Of a stretch of 64,000 nt of DNA, positions 45,545-55,159 are shown in pieces. The stretch covers positions 27,255,501-27,319,500 of the forward strand of contig NC_084592.1 in assembly GCF_033807715.1 (NCBI RefSeq), given 5' to 3'. Within the stretch, counting starts at the first letter, position 1; each line of letters opens with the position of its first letter. This DNA is from Cololabis saira (taxonomy: Eukaryota > Chordata > Actinopteri > Beloniformes > Belonidae). The notes beneath the pieces were generated by a model, which had not been told where the DNA came from, searched no databases, and worked only from the letters and a program-made list of their open reading frames with translations. Position numbers and translations under genes: made by a program.

Positions 45545-45727
45545 AGCGGGGGGCGTGGCCGACCTGTCAAACCTGGCAGGTTGGCCACGCCCTCATAGTA
45601 AAAACAGCTGATAAGGACGTTGTCACTTCCCATCACGTGACACTCTGAGGAAGGCGGGAGAACCACCGAAACTGTTAGATTGAAGGTAAGAAGTCAGAAC
45701 TTTGTTTGGAAAAAACAAACTTTAGGA
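45545..45727 (+). repeat. Right inverted terminal repeat of the Penelope-like element
   Basis: 183 bp matching the left arm in reverse. It contains CTCTGAGGAAGGCGGGAGAA and CACCGAAACTG (45648-45681), with the same candidate hammerhead core as the left arm. Confidence 0.8.
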
Positions 45728-46080
45728 AAACTAAAGTCTGACCATCCTGGTGTTTTGAGAGTAACAGGCATTTTTATGTGAGATTTATTTTTACTGAAGC
45801 TGCTCTCTAAAAATGCAATATCAAGTAACAAAACGTTATTTAAAACCAAGGAAAGGCGTTGAAAAGCTTTTAGGCTACATGGTGATTGGTAAAAAAATGT
45901 TTATAAGCTCTAGCACAAACAGTGACAAAAAGTGACAAATATTATTTTCTTTACTCTCCCACTACACTAACATTTTTTTCTCCTCCTCACTCTTCATATA
46001 TTTATTATGTAAAGCATCTTGAATTGACTTGTTGCTGAAATGTTCTATACAAATAAACTTGCCTTGACTTGACTTATTTG
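45728..46080 (+). other. Unassigned DNA ending in a LINE 3' tail
   Basis: About 45960-46078 reads TATTATGTAAAGCATCTTGA, then TTCTATACAAATAAACTTGC and CTTGACTTGACTT, a LINE 3' end. The rest is unassigned. Confidence 0.45.
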
Positions 46081-47245
46081 TTATTATGGGCATGCCAAGT
46101 AATGGCATGACCATATTACAATCGTCCAGAATGGCCCAAAGGGCAATGTTGCAAGCATTTTGCTTACAAGCTAAAGTCGCAAAAGTCTCACGTCACACCA
46201 GCGGGTGTACAGCATGACCCCGCTCTGATGTGGAAAAAAAAAATCCCCAAAAAATAAAACACGCCTGAAAAAATGAGGAAAAACATGAAAATGAAGGCGA
46301 TATAATGGTATACAGAAAAGGTTTCCCTTTTCTTATTATGGGCATGCCAAGTAATGGCATGACCATATTGCAATCGTCCAGAATGGCCCAAAGGGCAATG
46401 TTGCTAGCATTTTGCTAACAAGCTAAAGTCGCAAAAGTCCCACGTCACACCAGTGGGTGTACAGCATGACCCCGCTCTGATGTGGAAAAAAAAAATCCCC
46501 AAAAAATAAAACACGCCCGAAAAAATGAGGAAAAACATGAAAATGAAGGCGATATAATGGTATACAGAAAAGGTTTCCCTTTTCTATTCCGCACTTTTTT
46601 TCGTCCGTTAATACGGCCCGAACCGCAATGTGCACCCATGCATGCCATACATCGTTGGATGCGTCTCCATCGTGCCTCGATTATTACAGTTTTTGCGATA
46701 TTGACCTTTAATTTCTTTTTAAATTTCCATTTGACTTTGGACGCTTGTTGCTAGGCAACAGGTTATCGTAGAGACATCGTACACATGTTCCCAGACTCGG
46801 CACGCTGTGGACTTCAACATATTCAAATTTCATGAAGCTTTGATTTAAGGAAATTTTATGTCAAAATCCATGCCAAATGGCCCCATTCATTCGGATGGGG
46901 TTTTTTACTATGGTGAAAAAAAGACCTATCCGTTAACGTATCCTGAACCGGAACGTGCACCCATGCATGGCATACACCGTTGGATGCGTCTCCATCGTGC
47001 CTCGATGGGCATTACTTTTCTCAGTCAAAAGTGTTACCGTGGCGACGCTAGACGCCAAAAAGCGCGCCCCATTAATAGCTATGGGGAGCAAAAGAATGAA
47101 TGCAATACAACCGCAAAACACCTCAAACTGACATAGAACCCCCCCAACATAACCACTACAGCCCCAAACCAAAGCAGCGAGAGGGGACGAATGGGCAGTA
47201 GGGCATGCCCATATCAAAATTTCCTGAAATTTTCTAGTTATCATT
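46081..47245. mobile_element. Repeat with GGGCATGCC ends and an internal tandem duplication
   Basis: Starts TTATTATGGGCATGCC and ends GGGCATGCCCATATCAAAAT with TTTCCTGAAATTTTCTAG. It contains a 252-bp direct duplication (46081-46332 and 46333-46584) and, in reverse orientation, a segment (about 46945-47070) shared with the large module of family A (GTTACCGTGGCGACGCTAGA, GATGCGTCTCCATCGTGC). Part of that segment recurs at 46604-46675. Class not assigned. Confidence 0.55.
47101..47202 (+). repeat. 102-bp exact direct repeat, copy 1
   Basis: Begins TGCAATACAACCGCAAAAC and ends GACGAATGGGCAGTAGG. No difference from 47370-47471 was seen. Confidence 0.9.
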
Positions 47246-47369
47246 ATTATTTATTTGTGTATTCTTAATTGTAATATCAAATTCCTACAAACATATTGTG
47301 TAATCTTCAGTCATAGCTGGATAAAGCATAAATGTTTAACAGTTTGGAACAGAGCACAAAATGTAATCT

Positions 47370-47471
47370 TGCAATACAACCGCAAAACACCTCAAACTGA
47401 CATAGAACCCCCCCAACATAACCACTACAGCCCCAAACCAAAGCAGCGAGAGGGGACGAATGGGCAGTAGG
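47370..47471 (+). repeat. 102-bp exact direct repeat, copy 2
   Basis: Identical to 47101-47202. It continues directly into a LINE-type 3' UTR, whereas copy 1 continues into the GGGCATGCCC terminus. Confidence 0.9.
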
Positions 47472-47790
47472 TGTGGACTCCTCTTTCCGTCCGGGCCGGG
47501 ATGGTCTCTGTGGGCCCCCCCCCCTTGTAGCTGCGGGCTATGAGACCTCCTGGCGTGGACGGCTCCCCGTTACAGTTTCCTCACCTGGATCCTCTGTGCC
47601 TAGCCATGTCTGCACCGTGTGTCTGTGTGTGTCTGTCTGTGTGTGTGCGGGGAGGGGGGAGGGGGAGGGCGGGGGGGAGCATTAATACATTTTATGTTTA
47701 TGTTTTATGGAAAGCACTTTGTGTTACATTTTTTTTGTATGAAAGGTGCTTTATAAATAAAGTTTGATTTGATTTGATTTGATTTAATCT
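47472..47790 (+). mobile_element. LINE 3' UTR and tail
   Basis: GC-rich UTR with GT/G-rich tracts, then GGAAAGCACTTTGTGTTAC, GTATGAAAGGTGCTTTATAA, ATAAAGTTTGATTTGATTTG. The pentanucleotide tail repeats TTTGA. No coding remains. Confidence 0.6.
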
Positions 47791-48739
47791 AAACATAACC
47801 AAATTTAATATATATGTAATAAACTGCACGTTTGTCTGTTCGACACTTCTTCATCCATTATACTACAGTATGCACCTGTAAGTCCACAAATTAGTTACTA
47901 AGGATAAGGAAGCAAAAACATGCAGTGTTTAGTTAAAGTTTGTTCTCTTTTAGGACCTTTCTCCTGTTCTGTCAGATAGGGAGGAGCCCTAACATCCCCA
48001 GCTGCTCGGGGGGGATGACAAAGTTCAGGCTGTTATGACTGATTTGCGAACTCACAGATGAGGTCAGCAGTTCAAATAAAGAGGCTATTACACTGGGCAC
48101 CTGCACTAAGGCTTGTTGCATGAAAAGAGCGGATAACACCAGCAAGCTCATAAAACACAAATACTACATTCTATAAATCTGAAGCTAAACAGCAGCTGCT
48201 ACACATAAGTCTTCATTTCAGCCTCTTGGCCATTATGTAGTTGGGATATGCTGAAGTAAAAACAGCCTGCCTTAACCTTGTCACATCAAGAAAACAATAA
48301 TTATACTTCTAACAATGAATTCTATAATTCCGTAAATATGTTTGCTCTTATCAGATCAAGGGAGGCTGCCACAGGACTGTTGCCAAGTTTGCAGGGACAG
48401 ACAAGAGCAGTTGGTTTCATTTGGTTTGTCCATACCAATTTCCTTTACACAGGTTGTTTTTTGATTTTAGTCTTTTTTATGTTGAAAAGCTGATCTGTGT
48501 GAAGACAAATTCCCAAAAATTAGAGTTACAGGGAGTGGAGTCATGAAAAGAACAAGAAAGGAGAAACTCCCTTTAACTATAAAGCTCTATTTGACAAAAC
48601 TAAGCCAAAGTACAGAAAAAAACTAAGCATGCCCTTAGTTACGAAAGCTCACTACTTCAAAAAGAACTAAGATGGTGAGTTGCAGAAAGGTCCTGTTAAT
48701 GAAATGCACTTAATTAATTGATCATCACATGGTGTGTGC
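47791..48739. other. Unassigned DNA
   Basis: No supported gene or named repeat. Confidence 0.5.
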
Positions 48740-49330
48740 ACGTAAATGGAAAGGTCTTGGCAGTTCAGTGGTCTGGATTGTCCAGCATGTGCTTGAACCA
48801 AATGGCACATTTCATCAGTGTGCTCAGAGAAGCAATTCTTGCTGCCCATCAATCTGGGAAAGGTTATAAGGCCATTTCCGAAACATTTGGAGTTCATCAT
48901 TCTCCAGTGAGAAAAACTGTCCACAAGTGGAAACATTTAAGATAGTGGCCAATCTTCCCAGCTGTGGATGTCCCAGCAAGTTCACCCTTAAGTCAGACTG
49001 AGCAAAGCTTAGAGAATTGAAAAATAATAAATCCAAGAACTACATCTAAGACTCTCTTCTTGTTTTCCTTTTGGCTGCTCCCTTCAGGGGTCGCCACAGC
49101 AAGTATTCTGTCTCCATCTAACCCTATCCTCATCTCACACACCAAGCAATCTCATGTCCTCCATCACTACATCCATACATCTCCATCTAAGACCATCTAA
49201 GAAGTTAGTATTTCATATTCTGAAGTTCATGATAGTACAACAGGTAAAGCTCAACTGAAGTTGCGTCGTAGACCAAAAAAGAAAAGAGAATATTTAAACA
49301 AACCTCAGAAAAAGTCCTGAAGATGTGGAG
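48740..49330 (+). pseudogene. Tc1-like transposase N-terminal relic
   Basis: A frame at 48790-48945 reads ISVLREAILAAHQSGKGYKA and FGVHHSPVRKTVHKWK, the helix-turn-helix of fish Tc1 transposases (LREKIV-hksGKGYKaIS-alGVpRsTVraiikKWK). After a shift, residues like NLPSCGCPSKFT follow (usual NLPRSGRPSKFT). A further decayed stretch resumes after a 131-bp insertion (49053-49183). No DDE domain is visible. Dead copy. Confidence 0.75.
49053..49183 (+). mobile_element. Short dispersed repeat inserted in the Tc1 relic
   Basis: Contains TTTGGCTGCTCCCTTCAGGG and GTCGCCACAGC, words of a common fish repeat. It is bounded by the 10-bp duplication CATCTAAGAC at 49043-49052 and 49184-49193, which shows insertion by a retrotransposon-like mechanism. 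Confidence 0.65.
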
Positions 49331-49444
49331 ACTGGAGATATAAGGTTGACTGATGGATGGATCTGCTTCAAGCACCTTACTGTGATGTTACCACTACTAC
49401 TACTACTTTCATTTAGCAGACGCTTTTATCTAAAGCGACTTAGT

Positions 49445-49885
49445 GTATCTGAGAGATTTTTTTTTTTATTCCCCAATTTTTTCCCATTTTATCACCCAGT
49501 CCTCCTACCTAATGCAATCCTGTGCATTGCTCTCCCTCTGCCAAGCTCAAGTCTCCTTCTTAACTTGAGGAGTGAGCAGGCCGCTTCTTTTCACCAGACA
49601 GGGTGGGGCTTCCCTGGACGGACGTAGCGCATGGAAGGATCACGTTATTCCAGCCAGATCCTCCCCACCCCCTCTGGTGCCCCGGCTGGCCAGCAGAGCC
49701 AGTGTACAGCCCAGGATTGCTGCATGTATTTGTCAAATTAGCTACCCAAGGGAACATGGGGAGAACATGCAAACTCTCAACCCCACCCATGGAATGGGTG
49801 CTGAGGACATGAGGAAGTAAACACACTCCGGCGAGAATTTAACCCAGGTCCCTCTAGCTGTGAGGCAGCTGCTCTACCAGCTGTT
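49445..49885 (-). mobile_element. tRNA-derived SINE, near complete, minus strand
   Basis: The right end is a tRNA-like head read on the minus strand: AGCTGGTAGAGCAGCTGCCT (A-box) and GACCTGGGTTAAATTCTCGC (B-box). The body matches 15938-16261 and 21942-22290, and the A-rich tail is the T-run near 49458-49468. This copy identifies the other two as SINEs lacking their heads. The polymerase III boxes are recognisable but diverged. Confidence 0.78.
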
Positions 49886-50740
49886 CCCCCCGGCAGTGGT
49901 CTTTTTTATGACCAGGTGCCACAGAAAGGTGATTCCTTCTCAGTTGGATCCAGGGGGGCATGCAGTCATTCACTGGTCACTTGCATTTTTATCCGCCTCC
50001 AAGTAGAAAAAAAAAGAGAGAGTGAAGTCTAACAGGAGGGTTTACATAGATAGGAGAATAAACTTAATTGAACACAACCAAAAGCACAGGACATCCAACA
50101 CAGTCCAAACTAAGGAAACGCAGTGGTATCTAAAGTGAGGACAAAAATATATATTGGAATTAATAATGGGTCTCAGCATAACTACTTTAAACTATAAATT
50201 CTTACTATTACAATGAAAATGAAATCACTCATCACAGTGATATTCTTATTGCATTTCGTGGCAAGTTTCCCGAATGATTCATGAGATGATGCAAAATGCA
50301 CAAGTGGACCAAGAGGCAGTCATTCATTTTATGGAAATCTCTGGCAAAATTATGGCCACTCAAAGGATCAACATTTGTAAAGCCTGTTAAATCTAAGCAT
50401 GAAAATTAAGTTGTGGTGGAGAATGAGGAGATTATGCCCTCTCAAATGAATGTGAGAATGACCACCTTGCTGTATACAGTACTTCACATACTACTGATTC
50501 TGGCTAAAGTAACCCACTTCTTATGACTTGGATTCCATATAAATCTATTGCAGAAGTCAGTTTCCCCCTTTTTCAGCTTTTATATGAAACTAAGGGGGCT
50601 TCCTCTACCAAGACAACAGAAGCTAAATAATTCACTAGGCTTGTTATTGGCGCTCAGTTTAAAAACCTGCATCTGTCATGGTATGAAAGTGGCATTAGTG
50701 TACATTGAATGGTGTTGAAGAATAATATAGAATCCAGTTC
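49886..50740. other. Unassigned DNA
   Basis: No supported gene. A short block at 50100-50135 resembles 42601-42640. Confidence 0.45.
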
Positions 50741-51123
50741 AGGAATCCACTGTGGGGTTGAGAGTTTTATTCAGTAAGCCGGCGGTGAGCAGGACCTACT
50801 CAGAGCGTGTCTGGGTTGGTATGCTGACCCAGAGTGATTGGAGTCATGACTTTTTATACAGTGAGTTCAAAGTACAAAAGACAGGAATCAACAAGCCAAG
50901 TGACAGACGAAAAGCAATTTACAGTCGGATGTGATCTGTGGCCAAATGTCACCATCGGGCATTTGACTGTCACTAAGTTCCAAATCACCCCATAGGGTGC
51001 TCTAGTGTTTCAAGTCTGGGTTGAAGCTACTTGCAAGGTGTCGTCCCTGCAGGTGGTATGAAGCTGAAGCTACTTCCAAGGTGTCGTCTCTGCAGGGAGT
51101 AGGAAGTTGAAGCTACTTCCAAG
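50741..51123 (-). other. Possible solo LTR fragment with a 44-bp tandem repeat
   Basis: On the minus strand ACTGAATAAAACTCTCAACC gives a polyadenylation-type AATAAA, as in LTRs, but no paired LTR or coding region is seen. The left of the (ATCC)n tract has 2.4 direct units of 43-44 bp (51021-51064, 51065-51107, 51108-51123) starting TGAAGCTACTTCCAAGGTG. The LTR idea is tentative. Confidence 0.35.
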
Positions 51124-51168
51124 TTCAACAATGGGCAACCTGGACAAAGTGCAAGGAAACATAAATTC

Positions 51169-51255
51169 CCATCCATCCATCCATCCATCCATCCATCCAT
51201 CCATCCATCCATCCATCCATCCATCCATCCATCCATCCATCCATCCATCCATCCA
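51169..51255. repeat. (ATCC)n microsatellite
   Basis: About 21 tetranucleotide units. On the minus strand this reads GGAT/GATG, the same unit as Rex3 tails, but no Rex3 body adjoins it. Confidence 0.95.
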
Positions 51256-51526
51256 GACAATGCCTTTTTTAGGGAAACAACAATGCTAAACCTATTATGA
51301 CCTATTATGGTATCTAATCCCTATTTTAAACAGGCCTTGAATATCTTAAAAACAAGCTTTTGATTGCTTTTGCTAAATAAATTAGAAATTCAGCCTCTAA
51401 ACCATGTCTTTATCATCCCAGTTTCTAACCTCCTTCTCTATGAGGGATTCTGAGGGGGCGGGGAGGCTATGATAATGAGGCACTGTGCTGATTGTCTGCC
51501 TGAACGACCACGAAAAAATGGAGTTA

Positions 51527-51614
51527 AGCCTGAATTATGGTTCTGCGTTAAAACGATGCAGACCCTATGGCGTAGGGTCTGCTTTGGTGTAACGCGGAAC
51601 CATAAATAAGCCTT
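51527..51614. mobile_element. Palindromic TA-flanked MITE, copy 2
   Basis: AGCCTGAATTATGGTTCTGC to GCGGAACCATAAATAAGCC, an 88-bp palindrome with TA on both sides. Centre ACCCTATGGCGTAGGGT. Confidence 0.65.
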
Positions 51615-52040
51615 TACACCGTGTCATGCATGCAATGCGAGCGAGCGGCAGCGACAAAATCAATTCCATTGCTTTATTTTCTATTGGACTGTCCTAACTG
51701 GCCGCAGCGATGCAGCCATGCTGAACAAATGTTCAACATGAGCTGAACATTTGTCGGATGCAGGCTTCTATTTTCTTCCTGTCGCTCGCGTTGAAAGCCG
51801 GTTGAAAGCGCTGTAGGAAACGGTCACCGATGTCACGCAGTGACATAGTCGGACGCTTTATAGTTGTGGGCGTGGTTTGCATTTTGGTTACGTAACGAAA
51901 ATGCGCAGAATCTGAATGGCTCATAGAAGCCACATCAGACTGGATGCCTCATCCAGGCGGCTGTACAGACACTGCAGAATTTGGTTTCTTTCCTCCTTCT
52001 CTGAGTTGGCAGGCTGAGGGGAAACCACTTTATATATGTA

Positions 52041-52455
52041 AAGCCTGAATTATGGTTCTGCGTCAAACCAACGCAGAGCACACGCCGTCACCGTGACGCC
52101 GTCGTGAACCCTCCGGACTTCTCCGTCACTCCATTTCGCTGCGGTGCATTATCCCCCGTGACCGCTAATTTGCGATCTTTTCCTGAATGGTTTATCCGAC
52201 TTTTTCCGGTCACACTGAATCAAAGAGATAAGGACAACTATTATGCAAAAAAACAAAACAAAAAAAATCACACATACACAAAGAAAAGAGCGCTGAAAGT
52301 TCACGACTGCTTCAAACCGGAAACCGGAAATGTGTTGCTACCAAGCAAACCAATCACAGCCCTCTCGGTCTGGGTGTGGTCGTGTGGTACGCGTCAGCGC
52401 ATACCCTACGCCGTAGGCACGGCGTCGTTTTGACGCAGAACCATAACTCAGCCTT
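52041..52455. mobile_element. Palindromic TA-flanked element, copy 3 (longer)
   Basis: 415 bp with the ends AAGCCTGAATTATGGTTCTG and CAGAACCATAACTCAGCCTT, TA-flanked (52039-52040 and 52456-52457). It has a unique 200-bp centre between the arms, so it may be closer to a parent element than copies 1 and 2. Confidence 0.68.
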
Positions 52456-52498
52456 TAAAGCAAGAAAAAACGTGTTTTTCATAATAGGTCCCCTTTAA

Positions 52499-54097
52499 AT
52501 TGGTGCAAGATAAAACAAAACTATATTGCAGAAGACCCAGAACTGTTAAAATGCTCAAATCCTATATCATACAAGAATGGGACTACCTTTCTCATATTAA
52601 ATACATAAACATTAGCGACTGGTTTCTTCTGTGTAAAAATGTATAAATAAATACTGTAAGTGGTCCCAAGAGTTTTGAGATGTGTTTCTGCTTGAGAAAA
52701 TATTATCTTTACATAAAGATCAGGGCAGTTATCAACTTCATTTCACAAATCTCTGTAAAAGCTAATATGCATTTTGTATGCTATTTTGTAATACAATTCA
52801 TACCGTCTTCTCCATACAAAAAGATAGTGTATTAACAGACCACCAAGTTGACAACAACCACACATGCAAGAACTCTGACACTGAGACAAACTGCTCATTT
52901 ACAAAGCACTGAAGGGTATGCTTTCACCATCTCTCATGCAAAGTAGCCATGTGAATTAAAAACGAGTTGGCAAGACTGCAGGCTTCTTACGAGAAAGTCA
53001 ACAAACTCAAGGGCTCTCAAGAGCTCTGGTTTAGATCTAACAGCTGGCAAGTTACTCAGCTGTATGCCCTCCTCCACCTCCTAACCTGAATATTCACTCC
53101 TGCCTTATTATATTTGGTTTTGGTGTTTGTTTTTCTTAGAGCTCCAAACCTCCACAGACACCACTGCTGTGCACTTGCTGTGCCCTCATGCCGCTGCTGC
53201 CTCATCCCCTCCTGTCTTCTTACTCAGTTGATTTTTCCAGAGGTGTTTGTCTTCGTAAAGAGCAAATACCCTCATAAACAGTAAAACACTCCAGTGGCTT
53301 CTGTGAACCCATTGCTTCCTGTTAGGATACAGGGAGTCTGTCATGCCTGTCCTGCTGGCAGTGCAGTGTTGAATCGTGTCGTGGACCACACCTATGCGGT
53401 CTGATTTACTCTCTTTTCTCCCTGGGCTTCCACAAGACAGCAGCCAACTCCAGGAGGGACCAATGGCAGCTTCAGCTGAGGGGCCTAGCTTGGGGCGCAT
53501 TTGGTTTTGGTTTCCTTTTGCCTGCCACCGTGCCACACCTAGCATGAGCTGGGCTAAATGAGACCAGTGTGTAGATTCAAAGCCCGGCTTAAACTGAAAC
53601 CAATAAAAGGTGAGGCTGTTGAAACCACTCCACAGCCACTCGCAGGTCATATGTCTGTCTGTCTGTCAATTTATTCATGTTCTAGCCGACCCGCCCTGTC
53701 TGTAACTCATTTATGCATAAATTCTTTGTGCACGTTATCGCAGTTAAGCATTTAGTCAGGAGTCATGGAGCCCGTGGGTGGATCCTTGGCATTCATTCCT
53801 TTTTCTCCTTTTACCTCTCAACAATATGTAGTAATGTTCACATTCTTTCCAGCTAGCCTTCATTATTCCATCTTTTACATCCCTAAGGCTCATCTGTACA
53901 CTCTTTCCAAATATTGCTTGAGTTTTACTCTGAGTGCCAATGACCCTGTCAGCTTGTTAGATGTCAGAATCTCCCTTCTAGCTATGAGGAAGAGCTTCAG
54001 CAATTTAGTAATTAAAACAAGCCATGTCTGACAAGTGGTGCATGAACTGCAGTGAACTGCAATGCAGACAACTTCAGTAGGTGTAAAAATATTGCAC
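52499..54097. other. Unassigned DNA
   Basis: No supported gene. Frames of up to 154 codons at 53186-53650 show no domain and have a shadow frame opposite. Confidence 0.45.
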
Positions 54098-54275
54098 TTT
54101 GGGGTGCTAAATATCTCAAATGGATGAGCAGGTGTCTCATGTACAGAGGCTGTATGTGCTCGTCTCAGCCAGTGCAGGTTCAACTCTCCGTCTGAGACCT
54201 TTTGCTGCATGTCTGCCTCATTTCCTGTCTTTCCCTACACGTTCAATAAAGGCCTCTTCTTCGGAAATAAATACA
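54098..54275 (+). mobile_element. tRNA-derived SINE, decayed
   Basis: AAATATCTCAAATGGATGAG (A-box region), GCAGGTTCAACTCTCCG (B-box), then GCTGCATGTCTGCCTCATTT and TTCAATAAAGGC. Same family as 5986-6171, with many substitutions. Confidence 0.65.
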
Positions 54276-55147
54276 ATGAAAATTGTTTGTTAGTCTGGGT
54301 TAACTTGAGGAACAATGTTTTTGAATGTAAAATAGCAAAGAGTTCTGAGGTTTTCACCATCTACAATACATAATACCACAAACAAACTAAGATAATTCTG
54401 AGAATTATCTGCACTCGTGGGACATGTCTGAAAGCCTCTGGTTGGCAGTGACCTTTGGGCAGTACTGCATTAAAAACAGAACAAATTGTTTAGTGGAAAT
54501 CATTGAATCGCCCCTAAAACAACTCCAAAAATCCCTGTGAGAGAACACAGTTGGTTGATGGTTCCACAAATACAAGTTAAATCCCCACCATGCAAAGAAA
54601 AACAGCTCACACAGGATCCAGATTCGCTGCTGCCTACTCTGCCAAGTCAATTCATGATGGAGAATCAAAATTGCAATTTCTGTTTTTACTGGCATGCACA
54701 AGAAGGAGATGGATCATCTGACTTGTTTTGGGTACACAGTTCAATAGCCAACGACTCTGATGGGGACTCAGTGGAAGAACCTTTAAAGATGAAAATGGAG
54801 GGAGCCGTCTGGGGCCTCCCTTCTGACTGCATCTCAGTTACTCTTGCCCTTGCACCTCCAATCTCATTTTGCTGAACTTTATTGGGTTGAAAAAAGACCA
54901 TAAAAAGCACAATCAAACTTTTTTCTTCCAGATTTTTATTGACACCTTTATTGACACAGTGCAAACAAAAACAGTCAATATTACATTTTATGTCCCTGAC
55001 ATGGGGATATCCAAAGTCTTTGTTAATTTGTTTGTTTTTTTTCTCTGTCCACTATCACTTTGTGCTTGCTGAGGATTGAGGAATGCACCACACTGTAGAT
55101 TCAATATAATGTGCTTGGTTTCTTAGATAGCTGTGTTTTAATAATTG
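54276..55147. other. Unassigned DNA
   Basis: No supported gene or named repeat. Confidence 0.5.
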
Positions 55148-55159
55148 GCATTTCATGAA

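Larger units (their letters stand above)
43456..45598 (+). pseudogene. Penelope-like GIY-YIG endonuclease fragment, split by a transposon
   Basis: The left part (43456-43574) reads RQLLVHPKDKID, then NVYEIPCQSSNKT. The right part (from 45218) gives IGETRRSFNTRRKEHQKE, then KSAITDHCKRENHIM and ARVIRTEDNRHQRW. These are the VYEIPC and YIGET motifs, the downstream Arg and the H of GIY-YIG endonucleases. The Tyr codon of YIGET is split by the TA target of the inserted element. A one- or two-base shift at about 45450 follows, after which the frame continues MNRDEGAYMLSHTW to TAG at 45596-45598, overlapping the right terminal repeat. In complete elements this domain nicks DNA for target-primed reverse transcription. 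Confidence 0.8.
43271..45727 (+). mobile_element. Penelope-like retroelement, 5' truncated, with inverted terminal repeats
   Basis: Arms of 183 bp (43271-43453 and 45545-45727) are inverted copies of one another. Between them lies the C-terminal GIY-YIG endonuclease coding region of a Penelope-like element, interrupted by a 1641-bp DNA transposon. Inverted terminal copies and 5' truncation are typical of Penelope insertion products. The reverse transcriptase domain is absent. Confidence 0.8.
51299..52494 (-). mobile_element. TTAA-type element with two nested palindromic elements
   Basis: Homologous in reverse to 60730-61225 (TAAACAGGCCTTGAATATCT, CAGAATCTGAATGGCTCATA, TTCTCTGAGTTGGCAGGCTG). 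The right end is CATAATAGGTCCCCT then TTAA (52495-52498). The left end has lost its first bases. It carries palindromic TA elements at 51527-51614 and 52041-52455 and an extra block (about 51617-51850) absent from the other copy. Confidence 0.7.

Noticed and set aside
49850..49885. tRNA gene
   Set aside because: A- and B-boxes are present, but no cloverleaf can be completed and the sequence continues as a SINE body with an A-tail.
50741..51123. Firm call of an LTR retrotransposon
   Set aside because: Only an AATAAA-like signal and repeat-like wording support it; no second LTR, primer site or coding region is visible.
51027..51289. MDGWMDGW / HPSIHPSI frames
   Set aside because: Pure translation of the (ATCC)n tetranucleotide run.
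53186..53650. 154-codon minus-strand frame as a gene
   Set aside because: No domain, no splice context, and a shadow frame on the plus strand.
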